A stretch of 64,000 nucleotides of DNA from Pseudeuparius sepicola (GCA_963920635.1 OY987302.1:32897278-32961277); one strand, 5' to 3'; shown: positions 33,748 to 44,844, counted from the stretch's first letter. Translations and numbers: made by a program. The notes: a model not told the origin generated them from the sequence alone.

Positions 33748-36700
33748 ATGCTTATAATTTCAAATAGTAACGATGAACAAGAAATCACAAAAATTACTAA
33801 AGGAATCTGTGAGAATGCTACTAAAGCCTATCAGTTATTACACATAAATCCATTACCGATAAAAATAAATAGGTGGGTTAATTTATCAAACATAAATATT
33901 ACCCTTTTCAATAAATGTCTTAAGAAACAAAATCTTTCGGTGGGTATTCGTCGAAAATTACAATCTTCTTTAGGGTTGATTAAAGCATTTCGAGCCTCCA
34001 TCAAGCAGTTATTAAATGAAAACTCTCATGCAGGAATGGGTTTAGCTCAGGGGAAATTAGCAAAACGCATAAAGTGGGAAAATATCAACTCGGCTTTCGC
34101 GAACAGACTGCAGAGGAGCATAATAATCAATTTAAAACACAAAGACGTAAAGAAATTTCTAAACGACTGCTCCACAATTTTTAAATTAAAATAAAAAAAA
34201 ATATTGAAATCTCATTCCATGATTAAAGTGAATACTTGCTTTTGCGCAGAGTTTATAAAAAAATCTGGAGATGATGAAATTCTAGAAAATAAGTATTTTA
34301 ACACCAAAAACTGTGAGATCGATTTAGGAGTAGATTTAGACTACTGGTTCAGAACGAACGTATATGAAAAAATTTTAAATTCGCTCGAAGAGTTCGAAGA
34401 AGGACAAAGCGGGTATGCTCTTAACAGAATAATATCTCTTGAATTAAATATTAACAAATATGAATTGGGCAATGGAGCTTCATCTTTCATAAGGTTACCC
34501 GAACAAATTTCTAATAGAAATGCTTGCTTAAATATATAAAATCAAGATAAAGCCTATCCGACAAACAAAAAAACCTGTAGAACTTCTTCGTATCCTCACT
34601 ATTCCGATGTTTTGAATTTAACCGGAATCCAGTTTCCAATGACTATTCCTCAAATTACAAAATTTGAAAAGCTCAACCATGTCTCAATTAATGTTTTTTG
34701 TTTAGAGATAGATACAAAATATAATTTCTCTGTTGTACCCAGTCGTCTAACCAAACAGAAAGTAGACAAACACGTTAACCTCTTATTAATTCAAGATAAA
34801 TATTTCTCAAAACAAAATTATGATACCTGGGACACTAACGATAATGAAAATGTTGAAATAAAATATCACTACGTTTTGATAAAGGATATGTCTAGATTAA
34901 TATTTAAACAAGTAAATAAGCATCACTCAAAAAAGTTTCTCTGTGACAGATGTTTAAATTACTTTCAAACGCAAAAAAAGTTGGAAGAGCATACCGATGA
35001 ATGTGAAGAAATGAATGATGTAAAATAATTTTCCCTACGGAGAAGTATATTGAGTTTAAAAACTACGTTAACAAAGAAAGCGTTCCATTTTTAATGTACT
35101 CCGATTTTGAGTCCATCTTAAAACCATATAATGATTCCCAACGAACGCTAAAGTCTGAAAAATATCAGAAGCATGAAGCGTTTAGTGCAGGATATTTTGA
35201 TTCCATCTTAAAACCATATAATGATTCCCAACGAACGCTAAAGACTGAAAAATATCAGAAGCATGAAGCGTTTAGTGCAGGATATTTCTTTAAATGCAGT
35301 TATGATGCTAGTCTCTCTTGTTACAAAAGTTATCGAAATACAGACTGTATGAGTTGGTTCGCAGATCAGTTGGCTGAAGTTGCCGCTATAGTATCATCAA
35401 AATTGAAAAACGTGAAACCAATGAATCAAGTCGTAAGTGTCAAGGACGCTACAAAGTCATGTCATATTTGCAATAAAAATTTCCAGCTTACCGATAAGAT
35501 AGTGCGAGACCATTGTCACCTGACAGGTAACTTCAGGGGATATGCGCATAATCAATGTAATCTAAATTATACCAATTCTTTTGTAATTCCCGTTATCTTT
35601 CACAAGCTTTCTGGATACGATAGTCATTTTATAATTAGAGATTTAGCGAAGAGAAATAATGTCTCATTGCTTCCCGTAAACAAAGAACAGTATATTAGTT
35701 TCACAATATTTGATAATAATACTAATATTAGATTTCGATTTATAGATTCCTTTAGATTTATGAACTCATCACTGAGCACTCTAGTCTCAAATCTCAATGA
35801 AAGGAATTTAATAAATACCAGAAATATGTTTCGCGGTTTACCTAAAGAAAATTTCGAATTGTTAACCCGAAAAGGTATTTTTCCTTATGACTATATAGAC
35901 ACAATTGAAAGACTAGAGGAAACATCTTTACCTAAAATTGATGATTTTTACAGCAAACTAAACAATGTTAATATTGATGAAAATGAGTATATACATGCTC
36001 AAAACGTTTGGAAAAAATTTAATATTAAAAATTTAGGTGAATATTCAGATTTGTACCTTAAAACTGATGTGATGCCGTTAGTAGACGTTTTTGAAAATTT
36101 TCGTAAAACATGTCACGAGACTTACGGGTTGGATCCTGCACATTATTACACAGTTCCGGGATGCACTTGGGATTGTATGCTCAAATATACGGGGTGTAGG
36201 CTTGAATCTTTTCAAGATATAGATATGCTAATGTTTTTTGAGAAATCTATAAAAGGAGGTATAAGTCAATGTTGCAATCGCTTTGCAGAGGCAAACAACA
36301 AATATATGGAGAATTTTAAATCAAACGAAATTTCAAAGTATCTCCTCTATTTAGATGTAAACAATTTATACGGTTGGGCCAGGAGTGAATACCTTCCATA
36401 CGGAGAATTTGAATGGATCGATTCAAATATCGATGTAACTACCGTTCCCGACGAAGGTCCAATAGGTTATATGCTTGAGGTAGATTTAGACTATCCGGAA
36501 CGTCTGCATGACTTACACAAAGATCTTCCGTTTTGTGCCGAACATAGTACCCCCAAAAATTCGAAATTATCAAAACTTATGACAACCTTACATCCTAAAG
36601 AGAAATATATTTTACATTATAGGAACTTAAAACAAGCTATGAATAATCGGTTAGTGCTTAAAAAAATACATCGTCTTTTAAAATTCAGTCAGGCACCGTG

Positions 36701-37566
36701 GTTGAAACCATATATAGATGTCAATACACGACTCCGCTCGCAGGCCAAAAACGAATTTGAAAAAAATCTTTTCAAGCTAATGAATAATGCGGTCTACGGC
36801 AAAACAATGGAGAATATAAGAAAACATCGCGTAGTCAAATTAGTTCGAAAATGGGAGGGTAGATATGGTGCAAAAAATCTAATTTCTAGTCCACACTTTA
36901 GAAGTAGAACGATCTTCGACGAATGCTTGATTAGCGTAGAATTAAACAAATCAAAAATAATTTTCAATAAACCCCTCTATATTGGAGCAGCAATTCTAGA
37001 GATTTCGAAAACTTGTGTTTATGATTTTCATTATGGATATATGCTTCGTAAATTTCAACCGTCTGAATGTAAGCTGCTATATACCGACACGGATTCATTG
37101 ATTTATGAAATACATTGCCAAGATGTGTACGAAGATGTTATAAAAAGAGATCTACATCGGTTTGATACCAGCGACTATTTAGCTGACAACCCATATAATA
37201 TACCATCTGCGAATAAAAAAGTGCCGGGCCTTATGAAAGTTGAGAATAACGGAAAAATCATGACTCACTTTGTCGGCTTACGTTCTAAACAATACACTTA
37301 TAAAGTTCAAGGTGGAACATGCGTTAAGAAGGCTAAGGGTGTTAAATATAATGTAGTTAAACAAAAAATTCGGTTTGAAGATTATTTGCACGCCCTTCAA
37401 AATTTTAAAATTAATAGTGAAACACAACGCTGTATAAGATCTTATAACCACGATGTCTACAGCGTGGAACAGAAAAAATCGCCCTTAATCCTTTTGATGA
37501 TAAACGATTTTTATTAAAGCATTCTCACGATACGCTTCCTTGGGGTCATTATAGTATAATAGATTA
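33748..37566 (+). pseudogene. Protein-primed DNA polymerase B (pPolB), broken
   Basis: This is the replicative polymerase of Mavericks. The 5' part (33748-35028) is the long N-terminal region and ends with a zinc-finger-like CDRCLNYFQTQKKLEEH. An HNH/endonuclease VII-like cluster follows (CHICNKNF...RDHCHLTG...HNQCNLNY, 35460-35575). Then come exonuclease-like blocks (FHKLSGYDSHF), polymerase motif A (LDVNNLYGWA, about 36352), motif B (KLMNNAVYGKT, about 36774) and motif C (LLYTDTDSL, about 37076). Breaks are in-frame TAA codons at 34192-34194 and 34537-34539, a frameshift near 35028, and another near 37475. A 90-bp in-frame tandem duplication (35111-35290) repeats 30 residues in the N-terminal part of the third frame. 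The catalytic residues are intact, but the gene is not. Confidence 0.9.
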
Positions 37567-37707
37567 ACACCACTTTTTTACTTTCCGAGCAACTATTTAG
37601 AAGCAGAATATCTTACTTACCTTTAGTATTCGCACGATTTGTATTACTGTTTGTATGTATCTATGTTTAAGAAATAAAAATCATTTATATTTTTATATTG
37701 TTTTATT

Positions 37708-38385
37708 TCAAAAGTACCTTCTGTTATACAAGTCAATTAAAAACTGATCTCTACTAAAATTAAAAAATTCAAAAATACAATACATTTCTAAATTGAGCGT
37801 TGAACTAAATAATGCTGTAATTAAATCTATAGGATTCAACATGTAATTACATCTAAACAAAAGCATATTTACTGTATCTAAAAAGTTTAAATAATGTTCG
37901 CAAATATTTAGTTTTAACATTACATCGATTTTAGAAGAAATTATCTTATCGAGGCTTATTAATTCTAAAATATCTGAATGAGAAGAATAGCAGTCGACGC
38001 CCTCCTTTGAAAGCATAGCAACTTTTAATCCATCCACTCTAATCATTGTATTTATTCTAACATTTTCATTGGATACAAATCTCCTCGATATGGCAGACGA
38101 ATTAGGTTTATTGAAAAAATCTTCGACGCATCCTGTCAAAATTAGAATTAGCTCGTTCCATTCGAGGCGATCTAATAAAATATTAGCGAAACCTTGCGTA
38201 TCTAGGTGGTTAACAATTTTGATAGCTGGTGTGAAATATCGTGCGGCGCTCAATCCACAATGAACAGTAAACACATGATTGGGCTTCAACACAAAGCACG
38301 TATTTAGAATAAGATCCTCATCGTTGGCAGCATCTACAGATGGTGTATCTTCACTAAATTCAGAAGCGTAAGCACTGTCACTCAT
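37708..38385 (-). CDS. Uncharacterised Maverick protein, 225 aa
   Basis: Intact frame from an ATG at 38385, converging with the polymerase gene at its 3' end. An acidic N-terminus (residues 1-25) is followed by a mixed alpha/beta-looking body with many Leu, Ile and Asn residues. No transmembrane segment, zinc cluster or nucleotide-binding motif is visible. I do not recognise the family. Its place between polymerase and integrase, and the intact frame, argue for a real gene. Confidence 0.65.
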   Translation of the reverse strand: MSDSAYASEFSEDTPSVDAANDEDLILNTCFVLKPNHVFTVHCGLSAARYFTPAIKIVNHLDTQGFANILLDRLEWNELILILTGCVEDFFNKPNSSAISRRFVSNENVRINTMIRVDGLKVAMLSKEGVDCYSSHSDILELISLDKIISSKIDVMLKLNICEHYLNFLDTVNMLLFRCNYMLNPIDLITALFSSTLNLEMYCIFEFFNFSRDQFLIDLYNRRYF

Positions 38386-38454
38386 TTTTAAAATATTCGA
38401 ACTGCTACTGTAGATATTTCTTGAAGGTAACTAGTTTTTTTTTTATATAACTGT

Positions 38455-38571
38455 CTTTTATAGTATACTCCCCTCCACTCTATCCCTTCTACTCTACCCC
38501 CACTACTCTTACCCCCTCTACCTCCTCTACCCCCTCCACTCTACCCCTTCTAACCTATCCCCTCTACATTT
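38455..38571. repeat. Pyrimidine-rich tract (ctctacccc repeats)
   Basis: An irregular tandem run of cctctaccccc/actctacccctt on the plus strand lies between the integrase 3' end and the promoter side of the 225-aa gene. Confidence 0.8.
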
Positions 38572-39513
38572 TTATAAAACGTTATTGCTATCTATCCAGG
38601 AGTCGTGAGATTTGTCAAGACCAAGGCACCGAACTAAAACTTTTTTCCCTTTCTTACGTAGCACTTTTTCAACTAGATAGACGTCGGAATTAACCGTTTT
38701 CTGTAGTTCTTCAGCGTAGAATCCACCCTTTATGGGACTTCCATTCATATCTTCAAGCAAATATGTTGCTGGATTGGTGATTTGAATCCTCACAATTTTA
38801 AACAATTCCGTAGTCCAGTTGGGGGTATAACCTTTGTTAAAAACGTGCTTCATTTTGCTGATCCTAACTATATCACCAACATTAAATTTTCTATTACCAC
38901 AAGTCTTCAAGTGGCTATAGACGTTTTTTAATAACCGCTTTTCCCAACTTTTGCTTACATCTTTAGGTTTAATTTGTGTAGTGCGATGTTTTCGACTATT
39001 ATAATCATCTGTCAAGGTAGGCAATACATCGATCCATCTATATTTTCCGCTCAAACTGAAAAATTTAAAAAGCTTTTCCTTCAAAGTACGTATCACTCTT
39101 TCAACAATGGCTGCTTTCTTGACGCTAAATGTGCTATAGTGATTAATGTTATACGCTCCCATCAACTGTTTGAAATTAGTGTTGTAAAATTCCTTTCCGT
39201 GATCAGTTTGAAGGTTTTTCGGACACCGCCGTTCTGAACTTTTAAGGATCTCTGCAAAGGCTCTCGTAACCTCTTCTCCAGTTTTCGTTTTCAACGGTTT
39301 ACACCAAACAAATTTTGAGAAAACATCAATAACGACAAGTATAAATTTAAAATTTCTATTATAGGATTTATATTGATCAAGTTGTCCAAGATCGGCTTGC
39401 CAGAGATCGTCCAGCCCTTTGATGATAGTTCGTCGTCGTGTATAATTTTTGCGTGCAGGCTTATAAAGCTCTTTAACTATTTGAATTTTTTCTTTTGAGT
39501 GATTGGAGTTCAT
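38572..39513 (-). CDS. Maverick integrase with C-terminal chromodomain
   Basis: 313 residues, complete. It is a retroviral-type DDE integrase that joins the element ends to target DNA and makes the 6-bp duplication seen here. Catalytic core: LWQADLGQLDQYK (first Asp, residue about 40), LQTDHGKEFYN (second Asp, about 104), AAIVERVIRTLKEKL (Glu, about 138), and NVGDIVRISKMK of the C-terminal beta barrel. Residues about 270-313 (VYLVEKVLRKKGKKVLVRC) look like a chromodomain. No N-terminal HHCC finger is visible. The start is the ATG at 39513. It is the only essential-looking transposition gene that remains fully open. Confidence 0.92.
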   Translation of the reverse strand: MNSNHSKEKIQIVKELYKPARKNYTRRRTIIKGLDDLWQADLGQLDQYKSYNRNFKFILVVIDVFSKFVWCKPLKTKTGEEVTRAFAEILKSSERRCPKNLQTDHGKEFYNTNFKQLMGAYNINHYSTFSVKKAAIVERVIRTLKEKLFKFFSLSGKYRWIDVLPTLTDDYNSRKHRTTQIKPKDVSKSWEKRLLKNVYSHLKTCGNRKFNVGDIVRISKMKHVFNKGYTPNWTTELFKIVRIQITNPATYLLEDMNGSPIKGGFYAEELQKTVNSDVYLVEKVLRKKGKKVLVRCLGLDKSHDSWIDSNNVL

Positions 39514-39645
39514 GTCGATTTCTTTTGAGACGATCCTTTTGCATCCACACTATTAAGTATGGTAGTTAGTTTTTTGTAGTCGCTATTTAGCGAATCAAGT
39601 TGAATGGATATTGATTTTAAACGATTTTGATATTCTATATTCAAA

Positions 39646-40043
39646 TCAGTGATTTGAGTCTGCAGGGATGTCACTTTCAACGTTTTTATTGAGTAGAGTC
39701 GTGTTATCGGTTGACGTCGAAGATGAACTCAATACTATCTTATTCAAGCTCGAAATCTTTCTATCAAAATTGCTTGTAAAGATCTTAGAGATATTTTGAA
39801 ATTTTTCATCGATCGAATTCATTATAGAAGTACAGCTAGCATCGACGTATTTTTTTGTTGCGGCGTCGCCACCTTCAGTCGGTAGTTCAACGTTGCACAA
39901 TTTGCGGTTTTGAAGATCGTAGTCTCCTTCTTTGGTTACCGCAAACAAATTCTGAGTACGAAAAACTTTGACTTCGTTAGGCGCTTTGGAAGAACGTCCA
40001 AACTTGTTCAAGCTAATTTTGATACTAAACACCTTTTGTGCAT
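39646..40043 (-). pseudogene. Fibre/tail-like protein, start frameshifted
   Basis: The frame 40032-39646 contains NLFAVTKEGDYDLQNRKL and GDAATKKYVD, a pattern shared with phage and virus tail-fibre proteins and often found in Mavericks. A Ser/Asp-rich, probably coiled-coil tail follows. The frame has no ATG at its beginning. A candidate ATG at 40043-40041, directly after the stop of the previous gene, is one base out of frame across a short A-run. The role as an attachment fibre is inference from the motif. Confidence 0.55.
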
Positions 40044-41098
40044 CTATCTGATTATATTAGCTTCTTTGAGCTCATTTATTATTGCTACAATTTCGTTGTC
40101 ATTCGATGTATTGCCTGCGTTTTTAGATGCCACGAGTAATTTTAAACGGTCAACTAATTCATTGGCATCATCCCAATAAACGTATTCTATGGTTTTTTTT
40201 TATTGAAAATCCAATGCATCCCGGAAGCACCCGAGCCAGATATTGTATTCGCACGGGGCCTCGATTTAGATGTTGAAGTCGTAACGAAAGGTTTTATGAT
40301 GTCAATATACCTTGAACGATTTGTGCCTTTCAGTCTTCCAAGAGTATTTAGGTGAACTTCGGTATTAACTAAAATATGTCCATACCTATCGTTCTCCTCT
40401 TTAGTAGTTATACGTGGATCATCGTAGAAAATTAAATCGTAGAGTCCCTCGGTACCTTTATAGCTGTGTCCATCAATCAAAATGTCTCCGCTACTTTTAT
40501 CGAAGTCCATAACTTTTTTTCCTAGCATCCATTGTGACTGTGACGCATTGTAAAGGGGTCCATAAACCGGATCAATTTTTGGAAGTTTTTCATTGTGGTC
40601 TAAAATGTACTTCTTAGCTATTTCGGGATAGGCATCCAAGTACTCCTCCAAAACCTCCGGTCGAAATGTACTCATGTTAAATGATTCGTTGAAAACGGTA
40701 TCGTTATCAGTTGGTACGGTAGCTTCATAATGTGACTCATTGAGGGATTGTTGCTTGTTTCTATTAATGCTTGCTATTAACTTATCGAGTTTCTTGCTGA
40801 TTCTATCCTCAACGTTTTCTTCCTCCTTTTTCTCGACGCTTCCTTCCTTTTTCTCAACCTTACATAAACCATCATTATCTCTTTTGAGTTCAAACTTCAT
40901 GTTTTCCGCTCTTTCATTTTTATTTGTTTCAATTTTTGTAATAGATTTGGTAATAGGTTGAAATACCTTCTCCAAGACCTCATCTTCAAATCTAGCTAAT
41001 TTTAAAGCCGTATACTTTTTCCTGATAGAGCGAGTAAGATCTTTAATTTTTTTTGAGCGTTGGGCTTCAGCAATTTGCTCTTGAGATGTTAACGGCAT
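40044..41098 (-). pseudogene. DUF8207-like Maverick protein, frameshifted near the end
   Basis: The first 303 residues are open. A helical, Lys/Glu-rich N-terminal half (with a charged stretch, VEKKEEENVEDR) is followed by a compact domain with YKGTEGLYDLIFYDD. I recall that domain as DUF8207, common in arthropod Mavericks, function unknown. The frame stops at 40187 just after a run of nine A residues. Sequence consistent with the rest of the protein continues in another frame to a TAG at 40044-40046, so a one-base slip in the homopolymer is likely. A sequencing or assembly error is the alternative. It lies directly before the fibre-like gene. Confidence 0.65.
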
Positions 41099-41128
41099 AT
41101 CGTCAGATGCGCTAATGATCCGTAGAAG

Positions 41129-41738
41129 CTATTGTTCAGACCTTATATATTTGTCGAATCCCTGTCGATAACGTCCCTCGTTTGTGCTAAAGTCTTTCAC
41201 GATTACCAAAGAGCCATAATTATCATTCCAACACTGGCGACATATTTCTTTAAGCTGTTCGAAGGTTAGGTCAGGTGACACGTGCTCGTCATACACGTGT
41301 CTGAGATTTGTCTCATCCTCCAATACCCTTATGTCTGCACATAGAATAGTACTCCCTGATTTTATTTTGCTTGTCGCAAGCCACATCGTCGAAAACAATG
41401 AGGAAATTTTCTCGAGCATCAGATGGATCTATTACATCATCGCTGGCTTTGAATGGAAAATATCCGATACAATCAATATTTTTTAGAACATCTTGTAGTA
41501 GCCGATATTGTTCCTGATAGAGCGATTTGCTATATACATACACGTTTTCAAATTTCAAACCATTTTGGTTAAATATTAAAGTTAAAAGTGCGTTTGTTTT
41601 TCCACATCCACTTGGACCACAAAAAATTGCACGAATTGAATTTGGAAATAGTTTACCATGTTTCGACTTAAGCTGCTTCTCAGCCAGAACATCTAAGTTT
41701 TCAATAGGGAGCGATGTTTGCTGTTGTTCGATTTGCAT
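41129..41738 (-). pseudogene. Packaging ATPase (FtsK/HerA type), internally deleted
   Basis: This is the genome-packaging ATPase of Mavericks. Walker A IFCGPSGCGKTNALL is at about 41630-41590 and Walker B FLIVFDDVAC at about 41410-41385. The first frame ends soon after MCRHKGI (41313); the C-terminal part (DETNLRHVYDEHVSP to the stop at 41129) is in another frame. The join lacks the segment that normally separates these blocks, so a deletion plus frameshift occurred near 41320-41345. The start is the ATG at 41738. Confidence 0.85.
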
Positions 41739-41752
41739 TATGACTCAGTCTG

Positions 41753-41784
41753 ACTGATCCGACAAAGATACGTCAGTATTTATA
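41753..41784 (-). promoter_or_regulatory. TATA/Inr promoter of the ATPase gene
   Basis: On the minus strand TATAAATA (41784-41777) is followed by TCAGT (A at 41755), 29 nt apart, and the ATG at 41738. Confidence 0.6.
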
Positions 41785-41789
41785 GTTTC

Positions 41790-41985
41790 GAGTCGCTTTG
41801 AGTCGTCTAGTTGTTTTTCGAGTCGTCTAGTCGTTTTTAGAGTCGTTTAGTCGTTTTTATAGTCGTTTTTCAAGTCGTTTAGTCGTTTTTCCGAGTCGTT
41901 TTTCCAGTTGTCTAGTCGTTTTTCCGAGTCGTCTAGTCGTTTATACAAGTCGTCTAGTCGTTTTTTGAGTCGCTTAGACGCTTTA
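41790..41985. repeat. Minisatellite of gtcgtctagtcgttttt units
   Basis: About ten imperfect copies of a 17-22-bp unit containing gagtcg(tc)tagtcgttttt lie between the ATPase promoter and the 3' side of the IAP gene. Confidence 0.85.
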
Positions 41986-42063
41986 AGCTTTTTCTTGGTA
42001 GGATAAGGGGCAGTCAAAAATGAACATTGTTGTAATTTTTATTATTGAAAAAATACAATGTTT

Positions 42064-42588
42064 TCATGGAAGGTATGCCCTCATTTTATTCCATATAACT
42101 TGTCTACACAACGGACATCTATTTATTGATGTTGAACATTCCATACAAAAAACTAAATGCCCGCAAGGAGACATTAATACCTCTATAGGGTTAGAGAAAC
42201 AAATTGTACATAAATTTTTTTCTTCATCTTTACAAGTTTGCTCAGTTTGAGAATAAGCATCAACTTTTTGAGTCCACACCTCATCTTCGGGAACGGCATT
42301 CGGGCGAATTTCAATCAGGCGAATTTCAGGTAATTCCGCATCAGTATCACCACCTTGTAACACAAAGGGACAGTTCGGAGACCAACTTGCGTGATCGAGC
42401 ATAGGATTATCTTCAGGTTCCCAATGATATCCTTCGATGTGACAGTATGGACACTCAACCACATCTTCGTTATTTTTATAGAAAAAACCAGCTTCCGCCA
42501 GTTTTTGCCCCGCAATCACACTACTTGATGGCCAAGACTCAAACGATTTGAGTCTGTCATCAATATTTTTATATGACACTAGTTCCAT
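42064..42588 (-). CDS. Inhibitor-of-apoptosis protein (BIR-RING)
   Basis: 174 residues, intact, start ATG at 42588. Residues about 10-78 form one BIR domain: RLKSFESWP, then CPYCHIEGYHWEPEDNPMLD with H and C at the expected spacing (C-x2-C-x16-H-x6-C). Residues about 126-165 form a C3HC4 RING finger (CTICFSNPIEV...CGHLVFCMEC...CPLC). This BIR plus RING layout is that of insect and viral IAPs, which block caspases and act as E3 ubiquitin ligases. It sits in the minus-strand block between the ATPase and the capsid genes, with its own promoter. It was presumably acquired from a host or a large DNA virus. Which BIR type it is (caspase-binding or not) cannot be decided by eye. Confidence 0.9.
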   Translation of the reverse strand: MELVSYKNIDDRLKSFESWPSSSVIAGQKLAEAGFFYKNNEDVVECPYCHIEGYHWEPEDNPMLDHASWSPNCPFVLQGGDTDAELPEIRLIEIRPNAVPEDEVWTQKVDAYSQTEQTCKDEEKNLCTICFSNPIEVLMSPCGHLVFCMECSTSINRCPLCRQVIWNKMRAYLP

Positions 42589-42610
42589 TTTTTAATACAC
42601 GATTCGAGTA

Positions 42611-42649
42611 CTACTGGCTAGAGATTCCGCAGATCGTTATTTATATATA
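42611..42649 (-). promoter_or_regulatory. TATA/Inr promoter of the IAP gene
   Basis: Minus strand TATATAAATAA (from about 42649) precedes CCAGT (A at 42615) by about 30 nt; the ATG is at 42588. Confidence 0.55.
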
Positions 42650-42654
42650 AGTAT

Positions 42655-42832
42655 TGTTGGAGGGGGGAAGTGCTGAGTTCATTTGTTATCAAATTTCAAG
42701 TGTAAGGTGAAATATGAGGAGGGGTAGTGTCGAGTTCATTTGTTATCATATTTCAAGTGTAAGGTGAAATATGAGGAGGGGTAGTGTCGAGTTCATTTGT
42801 TCTCAAATTTCAAGGGTAAGGTGAAATATGAA
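42655..42832. repeat. Three 58-bp direct repeats
   Basis: The unit gaggggtagtgtcgagttca...aaggtgaaatat occurs three times in tandem with minor changes, upstream of the IAP promoter. Confidence 0.85.
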
Positions 42833-42921
42833 ACAACAATTAAAAATTGCTTTGCTTTATTTTTAACATTTTTAGATATTACATTCTACACTTAAATATA
42901 TATTAAAAAACATTTTTTCGT

Positions 42922-43446
42922 TTACTCCTTCAACCCTTGTGAAGTCGTCGCTTCGATATTCCTTTTAAATAGAAAATTCTTCAACCAGCTGTCCAACTTT
43001 TCACAATTTCTCAAACTGCACATATATTTAGAATGTTTTAGGTGATACAAGCAAAAAGGTACATCTTTTTCGAATTTCGGTAAATTTCCAAAATTATTCT
43101 CCAGTTTCTCAATATTGATTATTTTCGTAGGATCGATGTCGATAGTCTGCAAGAATTTTTCTTTCTGATATCCTTTGATGTAGATGATGTCGACATCGAA
43201 AAGAAACTCTTCTAAAATTTCTCGCACATGATTGCACTCCACATATCCATTGGAATACCATAAACCATGAAAATTGTGTTCCAAATAAGATACTTGCTTT
43301 CTATCCACCGTAGTTAGCAAATAATAATCCTTAGGGGGTTTTATCAGCAGGTGTAAAATTTTATTGTTAATTTTGATCGACAATTCTTTGGGGTAGAAAA
43401 GTCCGTCAATTATAAACCCTTGAGTGACTACGACTGCGATCTTCAT
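42922..43446 (-). CDS. Uncharacterised Maverick protein, 174 aa
   Basis: Intact frame from the ATG at 43446. It begins with an alternating hydrophobic strand (KIAVVVTQGFIIDGLFYPKEL). It contains LEHNFHGLWYSNGY in the middle and VDIIYIKGYQKEKFL further on. A Cys/His-bearing tail (CLYHLKHSKYMCSLRNC) may bind metal. I have seen similar proteins in arthropod mobile elements but cannot name a verified function; the strand pattern would suit an RNase H-like nuclease fold. It lies between the IAP and the major capsid gene on the same strand. Confidence 0.65.
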   Translation of the reverse strand: MKIAVVVTQGFIIDGLFYPKELSIKINNKILHLLIKPPKDYYLLTTVDRKQVSYLEHNFHGLWYSNGYVECNHVREILEEFLFDVDIIYIKGYQKEKFLQTIDIDPTKIINIEKLENNFGNLPKFEKDVPFCLYHLKHSKYMCSLRNCEKLDSWLKNFLFKRNIEATTSQGLKE

Positions 43447-43493
43447 TCTTCCGAGTCAAACTAGCAACTGGGAGTTTATTGAGGTAAGCGGTC

Positions 43494-44726
43494 TTACATC
43501 AAGTTTCTGACTACTTCGCTTAGCGGCAGATATTCCATAAGACTGTCGTGAATAATTAAGCAATACGCTCGAGTGTCTTTAGGAAAACCGACATCTCTTT
43601 CTATGTCTAGTTTGACGTCAACAGTGCTGGTCTTAAGGGTCTCATTTCTTCTAGAACAGTCGATAACAAACAGAGTTACGTTATCTTTGTAATCTTTGTA
43701 ATCTAGCAGTGGACGTTTCTCACGAACGCCCATAAAACTTGAATAAAATTCAATGTAACTATTGTAAGCTTCTAAGTAATCATTATTTTTGAAATCCAGC
43801 CTCTGCCTTTCAAATGGGAAATATTCACCGTTTAGAATTAACCTAACGTCTGATATACTTATGTGATCGAATTTTGTGGGATCGCTTTTGCTATTTTCTT
43901 TGCGATTAGTTTAAAAACCAACTACAACAAACCTAGGAGATTCCACTGCTGCAGATGTTTTCACTGACCAAATTTCTTTACGAGAGTTTGCCGTAAGAGT
44001 TGGCAATTCATGTAATTCCCACTTTCTAAAGGGTATAATAATGGGTTGATCTCGCTTTATGGATTGCAGGAGATCTAATCTAATCATATCGTTTGGCTGT
44101 ATATGTTTCACTTTTAGTTCTATATTGGTAATCAATAATTCTGCTGTCAACTCTGTAGTGGAGTCGGCAGCTTTCTCTAGTAGCAGGCAATTATTGTCGT
44201 TGCGAGCTCGAATTAGTCTTATTGTTTGCTTACCGCAAATGGCATATTGATAATCATTAAAGAGCCCAAACAAATGTTTAAGCGGTATTCTTACGCTGAA
44301 TGTTCAGTCCTTATTCAAGATTGGCGCATTGTCCTTGGGATAGCTCCAACTTGAAGTTACCAAGTACTTTTCATCGTTAGGAGAATAACATAAATATCCC
44401 CTCATGGCAATCACAACTCCAGGATCTCTCACCATTTCCAACTCTTTGCCATTAAGTTCGTATGAGACAGAAGCAAAGAAAAACAATGCACCATTGTTTA
44501 CAAGCTTGCAAGTACCAGTGCCTGATTTCTTGCTTATTTTACCTTTTACGAAAATTGCATCATACATCAACAACCAAGCGTCACCTTGATTAACGGTTAT
44601 TTCTACGATGTCATTGTTCATGAAGGACTTTACGAACGGATAATAGGAGCGTGCTTCTAAACGTTGAATAGATTCATCGAAGTTTGGTTTCTGATGCACG
44701 TCGAACACTTGATGCGTCAATGACAT
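43494..44726 (-). pseudogene. Major capsid protein (double jelly roll), two nonsense codons
   Basis: Start ATG at 44726, end at 43494, 410 codons in one frame. The N-terminus (FDESIQRLEARSYYPFVKSF, FMNNDIVEI) and later blocks (IPLKHLFGLF, TIRLIRARNDNNCLLLE, IIIPFRKWELHELP, SPRFVVVGF) match my recollection of the Polinton double-jelly-roll capsid protein. Two in-frame stops interrupt it: TGA at 44304-44306 and TAA at 43911-43913. The duplicate copy at 48.1-49.0 kb has sense codons at both places. The whole capsid gene order here (phospholipase/pVI, protease, penton, capsid) is typical of Mavericks. Confidence 0.85.
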
Positions 44727-44811
44727 GATAACCGAGATATTTTAAGAATAAGCGATTTTCAGGTGTAAGACTCGTATTACGATCTCTACTCTTGTACAGC
44801 TCTGCTGGTTG

Positions 44812-44844
44812 TGAACTTCTCGACCGACCGACACTCCTTTTATA
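44812..44844 (-). promoter_or_regulatory. TATA/Inr promoter of the major capsid gene
   Basis: Minus strand TATAAAAG (44844-44837) lies just past the penton stop at 44861, with TTCACA (A at 44812) 32 nt downstream. The leader to the ATG at 44726 is about 86 nt. A 67-codon frame across this box is therefore probably not a gene. Confidence 0.5.
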
